From contig JBAWVO010000094.1 of assembly GCA_037147235.1 (NCBI GenBank), positions 1 to 20,081 on the forward strand: a stretch of 20,081 nucleotides of DNA, given 5' to 3'. Source of the DNA: JANXQG01 sp037147235 (GTDB lineage Bacteria > Planctomycetota > Planctomycetia > Pirellulales > Thermoguttaceae). Positions 1 to 8,271 of the stretch are shown piece by piece. Below the pieces are notes generated by a model. It saw nothing but the letters and a program-made list of their open reading frames with translations. It did not search any database and was not told the DNA's origin. A program made the position numbers and the translations under genes. How positions within the stretch are numbered: position 1 is the stretch's first letter; every line of letters starts with the position of its first letter.

Positions 1-1
1 T

Positions 2-277
2 GCCCAAGATGTTGTGGTTGAACCAGGCAGGCGAGACACCCGCACCACAAACTTGGCGGAGAGCCTGAAACCCTTTGGCCAATCACGGTTTATGATTACT
101 TCAGACGAACTGACCGAGAGGCATCTTGGCGCGGTACAGGCCATGGTCTACACAATGGTATTGGACAAAACGGTGGCAGAGGGAATTCCGCAACGGGTAT
201 TTCTCTCGCAGGACGACGGTACGGAATACGAGGTCTACCAGACGGTGGCACCCTTGCAGACAAAGGGAAATTCATGA
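2..277 (+). CDS. 3' end of an unrecognised gene (partial)
   Basis: The reading frame is open from the first full codon at position 2 to a TGA at 275-277, so this is the last 91 residues of a gene that starts outside the window. A methionine occurs at position 14, but no ribosome binding site can be judged there and the frame is already open before it. The fragment is polar, with no membrane segment or recognisable motif; it ends in a beta-rich stretch containing VFLSQDDGTEYEVYQTV. I do not recognise a family. It lies on the same strand as the downstream genes, 78 bases before the next start, and may belong to the same transcription unit. Confidence 0.6.
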   Translation, partial: AQDVVVEPGRRDTRTTNLAESLKPFGQSRFMITSDELTERHLGAVQAMVYTMVLDKTVAEGIPQRVFLSQDDGTEYEVYQTVAPLQTKGNS

Positions 278-344
278 TGCGGGCGCGAGATTACACGGTA
301 TGCATGTGGATTGCGAGGGTGTTTCTGTTCTTCGATTAGCAAAC

Positions 345-349
345 AGAGG
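345..349 (+). promoter_or_regulatory. Shine-Dalgarno AGAGG deciding the start at 356
   Basis: AGAGG lies 6 bases before the ATG at 356. The same frame is open further upstream to an ATG at 311, but that start has no comparable site and would place 15 polar, cysteine-containing residues before the signal peptide. Confidence 0.6.
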
Positions 350-355
350 TGTCAA

Positions 356-1741
356 ATGAGAAAAACAATTGCTTTTGTCGTGGCGATGGTACTCACGGAG
401 ATTGGAACGGAGATCCAGGCACAGAGTCCTCCTGCCTCGTCGCCTGCGACTGGTGCCGAAAAGGCAGCGGCCGGGGAAAACGATTTGTGGACGGCGAAAA
501 ACGAGCCGGAGCCAGCAGTTTATTGTACCTTGCTTTGCTGTGACAAACTACAGACCGATCTGCATGTGACCAATAAGCAACATGCCGAACTTGCCAAGCT
601 GCAGGAGCGCCTCAAGGCCAGTATTCTTAGCGGCGGCGTCCACGCTCAACAGCACGGACCGTCGGAAGGCAAGGCCCGCACTTTGGCCAAAATGACCGAA
701 ACGGCCCTGGCGTATGTCGGCAAGAAGGTCAAGGACGTGCTCACCGCGGAGCAGGATCGCAAGTTGACCGAATTCTACGCCAGCGGCAAACTCCGTCCGA
801 TCGAGGTGGCCGCCGCCGAGGTTCACGATCGTATGCATGGCACCAAGGGCACGTCCTACGGCAAGATTCTCCTCGTACCTCATTACGACGATGCCGTGGG
901 GAACCGTCGCGCCTCGTCCGATTCCTCGACCATGGGTGCGATGCGCGGCACCCATACCGAGGGCTCATATTACCGCGATTCCGTACCGGGTCCAAGCTCA
1001 ACGGCCAAGGAGGGGAAGAAGCAGGATCTTGGCTCGGCAGAGAGTGTCGACTCGCTGTTAGCCAACCTGAAGGGCGGCCCCGTCCTGGACACGGCCAACT
1101 ATAATAATTTCGTCCGCGCGCTGATTCAACTGGAAAGGATGATGCCGAAATCGCCCAATCCCGCTGCGGCGAGAGTGCTGGAAACGGTCCTTCTGGAGAA
1201 TTCAAACGTGAATATTCAGGTGCTTGCAGCAAATGCGCTGGGGAACTGGGGTACGCCAGAAAGTATCCCGGCACTACAGAAGACGGCCAAGAGTTCCAAC
1301 CCTTCCGTCATGAATGCGGCGAAGAAAGCTATCAAGAAGCTCATGGACGAGCCTGCCGCAGGAAAGCAGCCGCAGAAAGGTGTCGAAAAGCTTATGGACG
1401 CGACTGCCCCAGAGAAGGAGACGAAGAAGTCGCTGGCACCTGGGGACAGGGACGCATTGCTGGCCGACATCAAATCGGACGATTCCAGCAAGCGTGGGCG
1501 GGCGATCATGCAACTCCTAGGGAAGAAGCCGACGCAACCCGACCCAGACGTGGCGAAAGCCCTCGAACTCGTTCTCCTGAAAGACGACAGCTCACATAAC
1601 CGATTGACGGCCGCGTGGGCGTTGCAGAATTGGGGTATCCCCGAAAGCGTTCCCGCGCTTCAAAAGGCCCTCAAAGATCCCAGCACGGTGGTCCAGAGTC
1701 GCGCAAAGAAAGCCATCGCCGCGATTTCTTCCCAGCAATGA
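356..1741 (+). CDS. Secreted LTxxQ-like / HEAT-repeat protein
   Basis: 461 residues from the ATG at 356. Residues 1-23 form a signal peptide ending near EIQAQ. Residues about 60-145 contain two LTxxQ-like units: KLQTDLHVTNKQHAELAKL, and then VLTAEQDRKLTEFY. These resemble the 'eL.Lt.eQ' segments common in planctomycete secreted proteins and reminiscent of Spy/CpxP. Residues about 150-228 are low-complexity, rich in S, G and T. Two HEAT-like units of about 100 residues follow (about 229-330 and 366-461), each centred on ALxNWGxPESxPALQK, joined by a charged linker rich in K, E and P. No catalytic motif is visible. A binding or scaffold role outside the cytoplasm is inferred. Fifty-seven bases separate it from the next gene. 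Confidence 0.85.
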   Translation: MRKTIAFVVAMVLTEIGTEIQAQSPPASSPATGAEKAAAGENDLWTAKNEPEPAVYCTLLCCDKLQTDLHVTNKQHAELAKLQERLKASILSGGVHAQQHGPSEGKARTLAKMTETALAYVGKKVKDVLTAEQDRKLTEFYASGKLRPIEVAAAEVHDRMHGTKGTSYGKILLVPHYDDAVGNRRASSDSSTMGAMRGTHTEGSYYRDSVPGPSSTAKEGKKQDLGSAESVDSLLANLKGGPVLDTANYNNFVRALIQLERMMPKSPNPAAARVLETVLLENSNVNIQVLAANALGNWGTPESIPALQKTAKSSNPSVMNAAKKAIKKLMDEPAAGKQPQKGVEKLMDATAPEKETKKSLAPGDRDALLADIKSDDSSKRGRAIMQLLGKKPTQPDPDVAKALELVLLKDDSSHNRLTAAWALQNWGIPESVPALQKALKDPSTVVQSRAKKAIAAISSQQ

Positions 1742-1798
1742 TGTCGCCTTACGATGTGTGAAGGGCGGAACCAGATCGAATTTGTTGCGAGAACGATT

Positions 1799-2851
1799 AT
1801 GAGAGCATTGAGTATGACAATCGTGGCGACTCTGACGTGCATTTGCTTGGCCACAACGGTCCTCGCCGGGGAAGACTTGAAAGAGGTGACGTTTGAGCCT
1901 GTTGAAGAATGGGCCAATGTTTTCAGCGGCGCGGAAGTGAAGCTCCACTACACGGCGCGGCACCCGGACGGGCTTGACGGCCGGCTCAATTGGTCGCTCT
2001 CCGTCAATCGGCGGACCATCGAACATGGCCAGTTGCCTCTCATGCTCGCCGCCGCTCACCCTGCCGAAGCCACCGTGGCCTTCAAAATTCCCGAGGTCAA
2101 AGAGGGGGTGATTCTGGAAGCTCAACTCAGTGTCGCGGCCTACGCGACGGGCGAACAAAAGCCAACGGCCCAGCACATCAAGACAATCTGGATCTTCCCC
2201 CGCGATCCTTTTGTGGACCGTACACAATGGCTCAAGCGGCTCAAGATCACCCTTTTCGATCCGGAGGGCAAGACGGCCGACGTGTTTGATAAGGCACGCA
2301 TCCCCTATACGTTCACCAAGAACATTTCTGCGCTGGACGACTTGGGCGAAGGCTTGCTGGTGATCGGCGAGGGGACGGTTTGGAAGAACTACCGGTCGCT
2401 GGGTGAGACGATGGTCAAAGCGGCCGCCCGCGGCGTGCCGGTGCTCTGCCTTGCTCCGGGCGAGGGGGCACTAGTCCTGCCCGGCACCGCCGGTGCCGAA
2501 TTACCCCCGCCTGCCAGCATGACGTTGCGGCAAGAAGATATAATCAGAGAATTGGACAAACGGTTGGATGCCTCGGCATGGCCGCCGAAGGGGCAGGTCA
2601 CCGCCAGCCGTTTGACGATCAAGAGCGACCGCGACCAGGTGGTGGCCGAGGCGAGCCAGGCTGTAAACGCATGGCCCTGGTTGGAAGTCGGTTACCCGGC
2701 CAGGAAAGGCCGGCTGCTGGTCTGTGGATTTGGGATCATCCGGCACTGGGAGGCCACTCCCGCGCCCCGCTATTTGCTATCGGAATTGTTTTTGCGGCTT
2801 ACCGCCGAAAAGTTATCAACCCCGTTACCCCTAGACGAAAGGACGAAATGA
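1799..2851 (+). CDS. Secreted protein with Ig-like and GATase1/ThuA-like domains
   Basis: 350 residues from the ATG at 1799, chosen because it begins a clean signal peptide (MRALSMTIVATLTCICLATTVLA, cleavage before GED). The frame is open to an ATG at 1754, but that would add 15 polar residues. Residues about 25-135 look like a beta-sandwich. Residues about 145-340 alternate strands and helices: GEGLLVIGEGTVWKNY, then AAARGVPVLCLAPGEGA, and GRLLVCGFGIIRHWEATPAP before a final helix. That last pattern recalls the class I glutamine-amidotransferase-like domains at the ends of some planctomycete glycosidase-related proteins. The canonical GxCxG nucleophile elbow is absent, so catalysis is doubtful. 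The stop TGA overlaps the next ATG (ATGA, 2848-2851), which predicts translational coupling to the CsgG-like protein. The fold call is tentative. Confidence 0.8.
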   Translation: MRALSMTIVATLTCICLATTVLAGEDLKEVTFEPVEEWANVFSGAEVKLHYTARHPDGLDGRLNWSLSVNRRTIEHGQLPLMLAAAHPAEATVAFKIPEVKEGVILEAQLSVAAYATGEQKPTAQHIKTIWIFPRDPFVDRTQWLKRLKITLFDPEGKTADVFDKARIPYTFTKNISALDDLGEGLLVIGEGTVWKNYRSLGETMVKAAARGVPVLCLAPGEGALVLPGTAGAELPPPASMTLRQEDIIRELDKRLDASAWPPKGQVTASRLTIKSDRDQVVAEASQAVNAWPWLEVGYPARKGRLLVCGFGIIRHWEATPAPRYLLSELFLRLTAEKLSTPLPLDERTK

Positions 2852-3900
2852 TCATGAGAACCCTATCACGAAGACTGGCACTGCCTGTCGCCTTGCTCTT
2901 ATGCACCACGATTGTGGCCCAGGCGGAAGACAAGGAGAAGAAAGGCAAGACGCCCCAGGTCTACCCCGCCGCCGTGCTCCCCTTCCAGGAACGCGGACGG
3001 GAGACGAAGGACCAGGGGAGCAAGGTCACCGACTTGCTCTTCGCGAATTTATCGGCCGATCCGGCCTTGATGCTCGTTGATCGCGAGGACATCACGAAAC
3101 TCATCCAAGAGCAGGAATTGAACCTTTCCGGCCTGGTCAACCCGCAGCAGGCGACCAAGGTCGGCCAACTCACCGGCGCGAAGCTGCTCATCACCGGTTC
3201 GGTACTCCAGGTCGACAACACCGTCTACTTGATCGCCAAAATTATCGGTACGGAGACCAGTCGCGTCGTGGGTGCGTCGGTGAAAGGCAACGTCCGCGAC
3301 GACCTGGGCAAGCTGGTCGAGGAATTGAGCAAAGAAGTCAGCAAGAGCATCATCGACCGTGCCGATGACCTGGTGGCCAAGCCGGTCTCGCGCGAGGACC
3401 GCGTGGCCGCATTGAAAAAGAAGTTGGGCAACGGCAAACTGCCCAGCGTCTTGATCGAGATTTCCGAACACCATATCGGCCAGGCACTCATCGAGCGGTC
3501 GAACATCGTGGTCGTGGTTGGCGTTGCCCGCGGTACGATCGACCCGGCGGTCGAAACCGAACTCACGCTCTTCTGCACGGAGTCGGGCTTCAAGGCGATC
3601 GATCCCAAGGAAGGACGCAAGAAGGACGCCGACATCCTGATCCAGGGCGAGGCATTCAGCGAACGCGCCGTGCAGCACGGCAACCTGATCTCGGTCAAGG
3701 CCCGCGTCGAGGTCAAGGCGATCGATCAGGCCACTGGTAAGATCGTGGCCATCGACCGGCAGACGACCGTGGCGGTCGATCCGACCGAGCAGATCGCCGC
3801 CAAGAACGCCCTGCAAGAGGCCGGGGCCTTAATCGCCGAGCGGATGCTGCCGAAGATCGTAGGGCCGGCGAAGCAAACTAAGGAAAGCAAGAAGAAATAG
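2848..3900 (+). CDS. CsgG-like secreted protein (stand-alone)
   Basis: 350 residues from the ATG at 2848; an ATG two codons later at 2854 is equally possible, since AAAGGA at 2838-2843 is 4 or 10 bases away. The signal peptide ends near TIVAQA. Residues about 37-165 match the CsgG/HfaB pattern: AAVLPFQERG, then LMLVDREDITKLIQEQEL, then GAKLLITGSVLQVDN. Residues about 197-341 form a second alpha/beta domain with ADILIQGEAF and VEVKAIDQATGKIVAIDRQT, like a second CsgG/TolB-N-type half. CsgG itself is an outer-membrane lipoprotein pore for curli export, but no lipobox cysteine is visible here, so pore formation is not supported. Its last 116 coding bases are duplicated exactly downstream of the next gene. 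The next gene begins within 8-17 bases. Confidence 0.85.
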   Translation: MIMRTLSRRLALPVALLLCTTIVAQAEDKEKKGKTPQVYPAAVLPFQERGRETKDQGSKVTDLLFANLSADPALMLVDREDITKLIQEQELNLSGLVNPQQATKVGQLTGAKLLITGSVLQVDNTVYLIAKIIGTETSRVVGASVKGNVRDDLGKLVEELSKEVSKSIIDRADDLVAKPVSREDRVAALKKKLGNGKLPSVLIEISEHHIGQALIERSNIVVVVGVARGTIDPAVETELTLFCTESGFKAIDPKEGRKKDADILIQGEAFSERAVQHGNLISVKARVEVKAIDQATGKIVAIDRQTTVAVDPTEQIAAKNALQEAGALIAERMLPKIVGPAKQTKESKKK

Positions 3901-3919
3901 ACAGGGAAATGACGGCGAT
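3784..3919 (+). repeat. 136-bp direct repeat, copy A (uninterrupted)
   Basis: This segment covers the last 116 coding bases of the CsgG-like gene, its TAG stop, the intergenic spacer with ribosome binding site, and the first bases of the next gene. It recurs without a mismatch at 7970-8017 plus 8137-8227, where a MITE splits it after TTA. Copy A is the empty site for that insertion. Confidence 0.95.
3903..3908 (+). promoter_or_regulatory. Shine-Dalgarno AGGGAA deciding the start at 3918
   Basis: AGGGAA directly abuts the ATG at 3909 but is 9 bases from the in-frame ATG at 3918. Normal spacing therefore favours 3918. The choice changes only three residues of the signal peptide. Confidence 0.5.
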
Positions 3920-6900
3920 GATTGCGATTAAAACCGATCGGTCGTGGTCTGCGCTGGTTGTGGCCTTGGCACTGCTGTTTGCAGCGTCCGCCAGCGCGGC
4001 CCAGGACCAGCCCTTGCGCCGCTGGGCCGTGCTGGCTAGCGACGATTTGCAGCAGGCCGGCGTGGGCGACTTGCTAGCCGCCGAGCTATCCAAGGCCAAT
4101 GGCATCGAACTCGTCGAGCGCGAGCGGCTGGCCGAGGCCACCAAGGAGTTGAAACTGTCGGCCTTGCTCGGGGCGGGTGACGTGGAGAGGAGGTTGAAGC
4201 TCGGCCGCCTGCTGGGAGCCGACGCACTGCTGTTGGTTTCCCTGGAAGATCGCGATGGCAAGCCGCGGCTCCGGACGGTCGCAAGTGACTGTCGGTGCGG
4301 CGCGCGGCTGCGGTGCGAATGGGTTCCCTACACGGCCGGCCAGCCGGAGGAAGCCGCCAAGGCCCTCGTGGCGACGGTCGAGGCGGCCCGGCAGCAGTTT
4401 CCCAAGGGTGTCGAGCAAGTCATCGGCGTGACCCACTTCGTCTCCAAGAACCTGACGCACGACGACGATCATTTCCAGGCCGCATACGCCTGCCTTCTCG
4501 AGCGGGCGCTCGTGTCGTCGCCCGGTGTGGCGGTGCTCGAGTTCGAGGAAGCCCGCGCGATCGGCCAGGAGTTGCAGGTGACCACCGGCCGGCTGGAGCA
4601 CCGCTTAATCCCCGTGTTTGTCCAGGGCGAGTTCACTACCTCGCGCGGCGCGGACGCCAATCCGAGGGTTCACCTCAAAGTTGAGGTGGTTGACGGCCGG
4701 CGGACGCTCGTCGGCGCGGACCGCGACGACCTTACAGGGAAAGAGGCCGGCAGCCTGCTGTCTGAGGAGCTTCCGCGGCGGATCCTAGCGCTGGCCAAGG
4801 GTGGTGCCACGCGGCCGCTGACGGCCGGTGAGCAGCGGAAGGCCATGCTGGCCCGAGCAGCGGCGTTCTCCTCGCTCGGCGCATGGGAGCATAGCTCGGG
4901 CTTGCTGGAGGCGGCCTTGCTCCTGGAGCCCGACGATCAGGAAACGCGCCGCACACTGGTCGGGGACTATCGGCAATGGTTCATGGCCACCGGCCAGCAA
5001 CAGGGGAGAGTCTTTGGGTCAAATTCCGAGACGAGGCGGTTCGAGCGTCTCACCGCGACGGACAAGGAAGCGTGGACGGCGGCTCATCGCCGTAAGGCAG
5101 CGATTTGGCAATCGCTCGCTTGGCACGTCGAACAACTGATCCGCGCGCGTGCGATCTGGCCGCCGGCCGCCCACACGCTTTGTCAGGACGTGTTGGAGAT
5201 GACCAGGCGGATGTACACGGCCGACTTCGGCAACCGGCACGAGATTCGGAAGGCGTACCGGCAGTTCTTCTGGACGGTTTATCCGCTCTTCCCGGCGTTT
5301 TATTGCGGCGGCTCGGCCGGTGTCCCCGGAGCGTCGGCGCCTCGCGACGCGAAGCGGGGTTCTCGACCAGAGCAACTTTCCAAGGCATCGGCGTCTGCGC
5401 TCTACGAATATGGAGGCTGGACCGAGGACGCCTTCAATAAGATGTATCGCGAGTCGCGCAGAGGCCGGGAGCCTGCGCCGATTGTCAGGGGCGAAAGAAA
5501 GCGGCCGCCCGAAAGTGCCTATTATCCGATCGGCTGGGGAGTGCGGCCGGATCCCATCGACGGCCAAGAAACGCTCGACGACTTCCGGCGGTTCTTCACA
5601 GAGGTTACCTCGCCGGAGATGCCGCCACTGCCAGTGGCCATCGGATACATCACGGGGCACTTTCCCAAAATGGTCGTCGAGGGCAGCCTGGAGACCGAGC
5701 AGCTCCACAAGTTCTATCAACTATTGGCGGCATCCCAGGACGCCAACTGCCGGTTCTACGGTCGGTTCGGCCTGCTGTTCTTCAGGGCGTCGGCCCTCAA
5801 GGGCCAGCAGGTCGCCGCTGCGAACCGCGACGAAATCCTTCGCGAGGCCGACTCGCTCTGGGCGTACGTCGAAGGCTACCATGGTGTGCTCTGTTCGCAC
5901 AGCTTCATGTTTTATGAAGGGATCAACTCGATTCGATTCCAGTTCGGCGGCCAGGCGGCGGTCAAGCCGGAGCCCTCCTTCTCGCCGACTCCCGGGGCAC
6001 GTCCGACGACGGTCACGTTGAGTCCTGCACCTGCTCCCACCCACGCAACAGCAAGGCCGAAGCCGAGGCCGAGGGAACGAACGCCTTTGGAATTGGATCA
6101 GCTTCCGATCCTCGAAAGGATCTCGTTCGAGAAAGTCGCTTCATGGTGGCGGAAGGAAAAAGTCGACCTGTGTACGTTGACGCGATGCACGGCAACCATG
6201 GACCTCTTGACCGGGGGGCGGAACGTTTGGATGATGCGTCGCCCCGGGGAGATCGAGTCGATTCTGCCTGCCGGCGAGAAACTCGGTGACATCTACCTGG
6301 CCCGTTGGGACGGCGAGAACGTCTGGGTCGCCACGGAAAACGCCGGCCTAATCATCCTTTCGGCCCAGGGGCGCGTGGTCGCACGACTCGGCTCGGCCCA
6401 GGGGATGCCGCCCTTGGAAGTCGGCCAGGAGGCCAAGAACTCAAGAGGCTCGGGCTGGTTCTGCGGCCTTGGTGAACGCCTTTACCCGATTGCCCCAGGC
6501 CGGTGCATTGCGATCGGCACTTTCGGAGCCCACGAACGGGTGTGGTTCGGGCTGATCGAGCGAGACCCTCAGCAAAGCGGCGAAAAGGCATACCGGGTCA
6601 ACGTCTTCTACCAGGCGACGAAGCTTCCCTCGCCGGCCGTGCTCGGGCCGACGCGCAAGACGCGGACGCCCGCCGGCGACGCCCAAGGCGGAGTCGAAAT
6701 CTTCAATGTCAGCCGGATCGCTGCGTACTCCGCGTCGGGGTGCCCCGAGGACGCGCGCATTTTTGTGAACCGCTACTCTTGGAAGAACCACGATTGGCCG
6801 CTGCCGTTGGTGATCGACGTGAAGTCGCTCGGCGTTTCACAGAGCACCGATTTCCCGCCGTGGTTGGGCCATGCCGCGTATTCGGGCTGGAGAACCGACT

Positions 6901-7904
6901 ACTACGTCTGCCCCAGCGGGCAGGTCCTGTACGCAGCGGACGACGGCATCTACTTGGCCACTCCACCCGGCGATTCCAAGGGCCGGTGGACCTTCAAGAA
7001 CGTGTTCAAGTTTCAGCGGATGCCACACGCCCGGCCCGTGTCGGGAGACGAATCAAAGCCGATGCTGGTCGCCGATCACGGAAAGGTCTACTGCACGGCA
7101 CCCCAGTGGCTCCAGATCGATCCCGAGACGTTCGTGTGCGAGCCTTTATCAAAGCAACCGCATCAGGTACGCGACTTTAATGTGGCCTACGCGGTTTCGG
7201 CCCATTATGGGCTGGTGACCTGGACCTACGGGGGCTGCGAGTTGCATCGCGTCGTACTCGATGCGCCCAAGCCCTCGGCCGAGGACTTGAAACGCGTCTA
7301 CCCTTTCGTTCCAGAGAAATTGCAAGCATCGCACGGGCTGGCGATTTGCGAGATCGTCAGACATGGGGGCCATGTGGGGACTCCGCGAAAAACACGCCCT
7401 CCCAGGCACAATAGCGACGACAGGCTGCATGTCCTCATTCCCAGCACTTGGCGCGGTGGCGACGAAGGGCTTGGTTGCTTGAAAGACATTTACGAAAGAA
7501 GGATCGTCGTATGTCTCGACCATGCGCCGCTTACCGATGCCGCCATGCCGCACATCGCGCAACTTGCGCAACTCGAAAAGCTCAGCTTGGCAGGCACTCC
7601 AATCACAGCCAAGGGCATGGCCGCTCTCGGGGGCCACAAGTGGCTGCGGGAGTTGGCAATCGAGGCGCCCGCAGGGGCCGAGCAATGGGCGAATGACCTG
7701 CTGGCGTGCCTGAAAGGCCTGAACCTGCAAAATCTTTGGGAGCTAAGGCTCGAAGGACAAGGGTTCACGGACGCCAGCCTCAAGCAGCTTGTCGGGTTGC
7801 CGACGCGTCCCCGGCTGGTTCTCGTCGACACGGCGATCAGCGACGATGCGATAAGAACCTTGTGGAAAGATAAGAGGGGAATTCTTTCGTGGACCAGGGA
7901 GTGA
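3918..7904 (+). CDS. Giant secreted CsgG2-TPR-propeller-LRR protein (paralogue 1)
   Basis: 1,328 residues from 3918. Order of parts: signal peptide ending near FAASASA; CsgG-like half 1 (about 33-132; IELVERERLAEATKEL, then LGRLLGADALLLVSLE); cysteine-containing link; CsgG-like half 2 (about 165-245; QVIGVTHFVSKNL, then EEARAIGQEL, then VFVQGEF); TPR-like helices (about 307-355; LGAWEHSSGLLEAALLLEPD); long helical region; proline-rich linker (about 684-725); beta-propeller (about 760-1110; NVWVATENAGLIIL, PGRCIAIGTFG, VSAHYGLVTW); and a degenerate LRR tail (about 1195-1328; LTDAAMPHIAQLAQLEKLSL). Parts match the proteins at 11331, 15553 and 18301. The gene lies between two identical 136-bp direct repeats. 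No catalytic motif is seen; an extracytoplasmic sensor or scaffold role is inferred. Confidence 0.88.
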   Translation: MIAIKTDRSWSALVVALALLFAASASAAQDQPLRRWAVLASDDLQQAGVGDLLAAELSKANGIELVERERLAEATKELKLSALLGAGDVERRLKLGRLLGADALLLVSLEDRDGKPRLRTVASDCRCGARLRCEWVPYTAGQPEEAAKALVATVEAARQQFPKGVEQVIGVTHFVSKNLTHDDDHFQAAYACLLERALVSSPGVAVLEFEEARAIGQELQVTTGRLEHRLIPVFVQGEFTTSRGADANPRVHLKVEVVDGRRTLVGADRDDLTGKEAGSLLSEELPRRILALAKGGATRPLTAGEQRKAMLARAAAFSSLGAWEHSSGLLEAALLLEPDDQETRRTLVGDYRQWFMATGQQQGRVFGSNSETRRFERLTATDKEAWTAAHRRKAAIWQSLAWHVEQLIRARAIWPPAAHTLCQDVLEMTRRMYTADFGNRHEIRKAYRQFFWTVYPLFPAFYCGGSAGVPGASAPRDAKRGSRPEQLSKASASALYEYGGWTEDAFNKMYRESRRGREPAPIVRGERKRPPESAYYPIGWGVRPDPIDGQETLDDFRRFFTEVTSPEMPPLPVAIGYITGHFPKMVVEGSLETEQLHKFYQLLAASQDANCRFYGRFGLLFFRASALKGQQVAAANRDEILREADSLWAYVEGYHGVLCSHSFMFYEGINSIRFQFGGQAAVKPEPSFSPTPGARPTTVTLSPAPAPTHATARPKPRPRERTPLELDQLPILERISFEKVASWWRKEKVDLCTLTRCTATMDLLTGGRNVWMMRRPGEIESILPAGEKLGDIYLARWDGENVWVATENAGLIILSAQGRVVARLGSAQGMPPLEVGQEAKNSRGSGWFCGLGERLYPIAPGRCIAIGTFGAHERVWFGLIERDPQQSGEKAYRVNVFYQATKLPSPAVLGPTRKTRTPAGDAQGGVEIFNVSRIAAYSASGCPEDARIFVNRYSWKNHDWPLPLVIDVKSLGVSQSTDFPPWLGHAAYSGWRTDYYVCPSGQVLYAADDGIYLATPPGDSKGRWTFKNVFKFQRMPHARPVSGDESKPMLVADHGKVYCTAPQWLQIDPETFVCEPLSKQPHQVRDFNVAYAVSAHYGLVTWTYGGCELHRVVLDAPKPSAEDLKRVYPFVPEKLQASHGLAICEIVRHGGHVGTPRKTRPPRHNSDDRLHVLIPSTWRGGDEGLGCLKDIYERRIVVCLDHAPLTDAAMPHIAQLAQLEKLSLAGTPITAKGMAALGGHKWLRELAIEAPAGAEQWANDLLACLKGLNLQNLWELRLEGQGFTDASLKQLVGLPTRPRLVLVDTAISDDAIRTLWKDKRGILSWTRE

Positions 7905-7969
7905 GCCGGGCAGCCAGCAAGACGAAGCCATCGGGACCAGACAGTCGAACGACGCGCGGCGCACGGGTC

Positions 7970-8227
7970 ACCGAGCAGATCGCCGCCAAGAACGCCCTGC
8001 AAGAGGCCGGGGCCTTAGTCGCTGTTCAAAAATAACTTAGCCGTTTATATCCAGGCATCTTCGTATTTTCCGGGGTTTCTTTGGGAATGGCTAAGTCCAC
8101 GAAAACGAAACGGCTAAGTTATTTTTGAACAGCTCCTTAATCGCCGAGCGGATGCTGCCGAAGATCGTAGGGCCGGCGAAGCAAACTAAGGAAAGCAAGA
8201 AGAAATAGACAGGGAAATGACGGCGAT
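7970..8227 (+). pseudogene. Copy B of the 136-bp repeat: CsgG-like gene tail fragment split by a MITE
   Basis: 7970-8017 equals 3784-3831, and 8137-8227 equals 3829-3919, with no mismatch. The TTA at the junction occurs on both sides as the target-site duplication. It includes the last codons, TAG and ribosome binding site of the 2848 gene and the opening bases of the 3918 gene, after which the sequence diverges (ATATCC in place of ATGATT). It is a non-coding fragment. Perfect identity argues for a recent event or ongoing homogenisation, with the MITE arriving after the duplication. Confidence 0.93.
8018..8136. mobile_element. 119-bp MITE with 28-bp terminal inverted repeats and TTA target duplication
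   Basis: The left end 8018-8045 and right end 8109-8136 are inverted repeats matching at 26 of 28 positions; the inner 25 bases are perfect. TTA flanks both sides (8015-8017 and 8137-8139), and copy A at 3829-3831 preserves the uninterrupted site with a single TTA. No open reading frame lies inside, so the element depends on a transposase elsewhere. A TTA (TNA-type) duplication with ends starting in G and containing GCTGTTCAAAAATAACTTAG would fit the IS1031 group of the IS5 family; that assignment is inference. CCTTA is shared on both sides, so a 5-bp duplication cannot be excluded, but inverted-repeat symmetry favours TTA. Confidence 0.9.
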
Positions 8228-8271
8228 ATCCCTCTCTTAAATCGCAAAGTGAGTGATTTGCAACCCCTATC

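Noticed and set aside
2848..2940. Lipobox in the CsgG-like gene (LLLC)
   Set aside because: The residue before cysteine is leucine, not G/A/S, and a standard signal-peptidase I site (VAQA) follows.
3049..3816. A 255-codon minus-strand open frame opposite the CsgG-like gene
   Set aside because: It has no recognisable domain or ribosome binding site, and the opposite strand has a clear family match.
8018..8136. A rho-independent terminator or sRNA gene
   Set aside because: The long inverted repeats are flanked by a target duplication and missing from copy A, so a MITE explains them better; transcription of it is not shown.
8217..8240. Seven-codon ORF with a ribosome binding site after copy B of the repeat
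   Set aside because: It is a by-product of duplicating the 3918 gene's start region; nothing suggests a leader peptide.
8244..8261. Small hairpin GCAAA-loop-TTTGC before the 8286 gene
   Set aside because: A five-base A/T-rich stem with an 8-base loop and no T-run is too weak to call a terminator or riboswitch.
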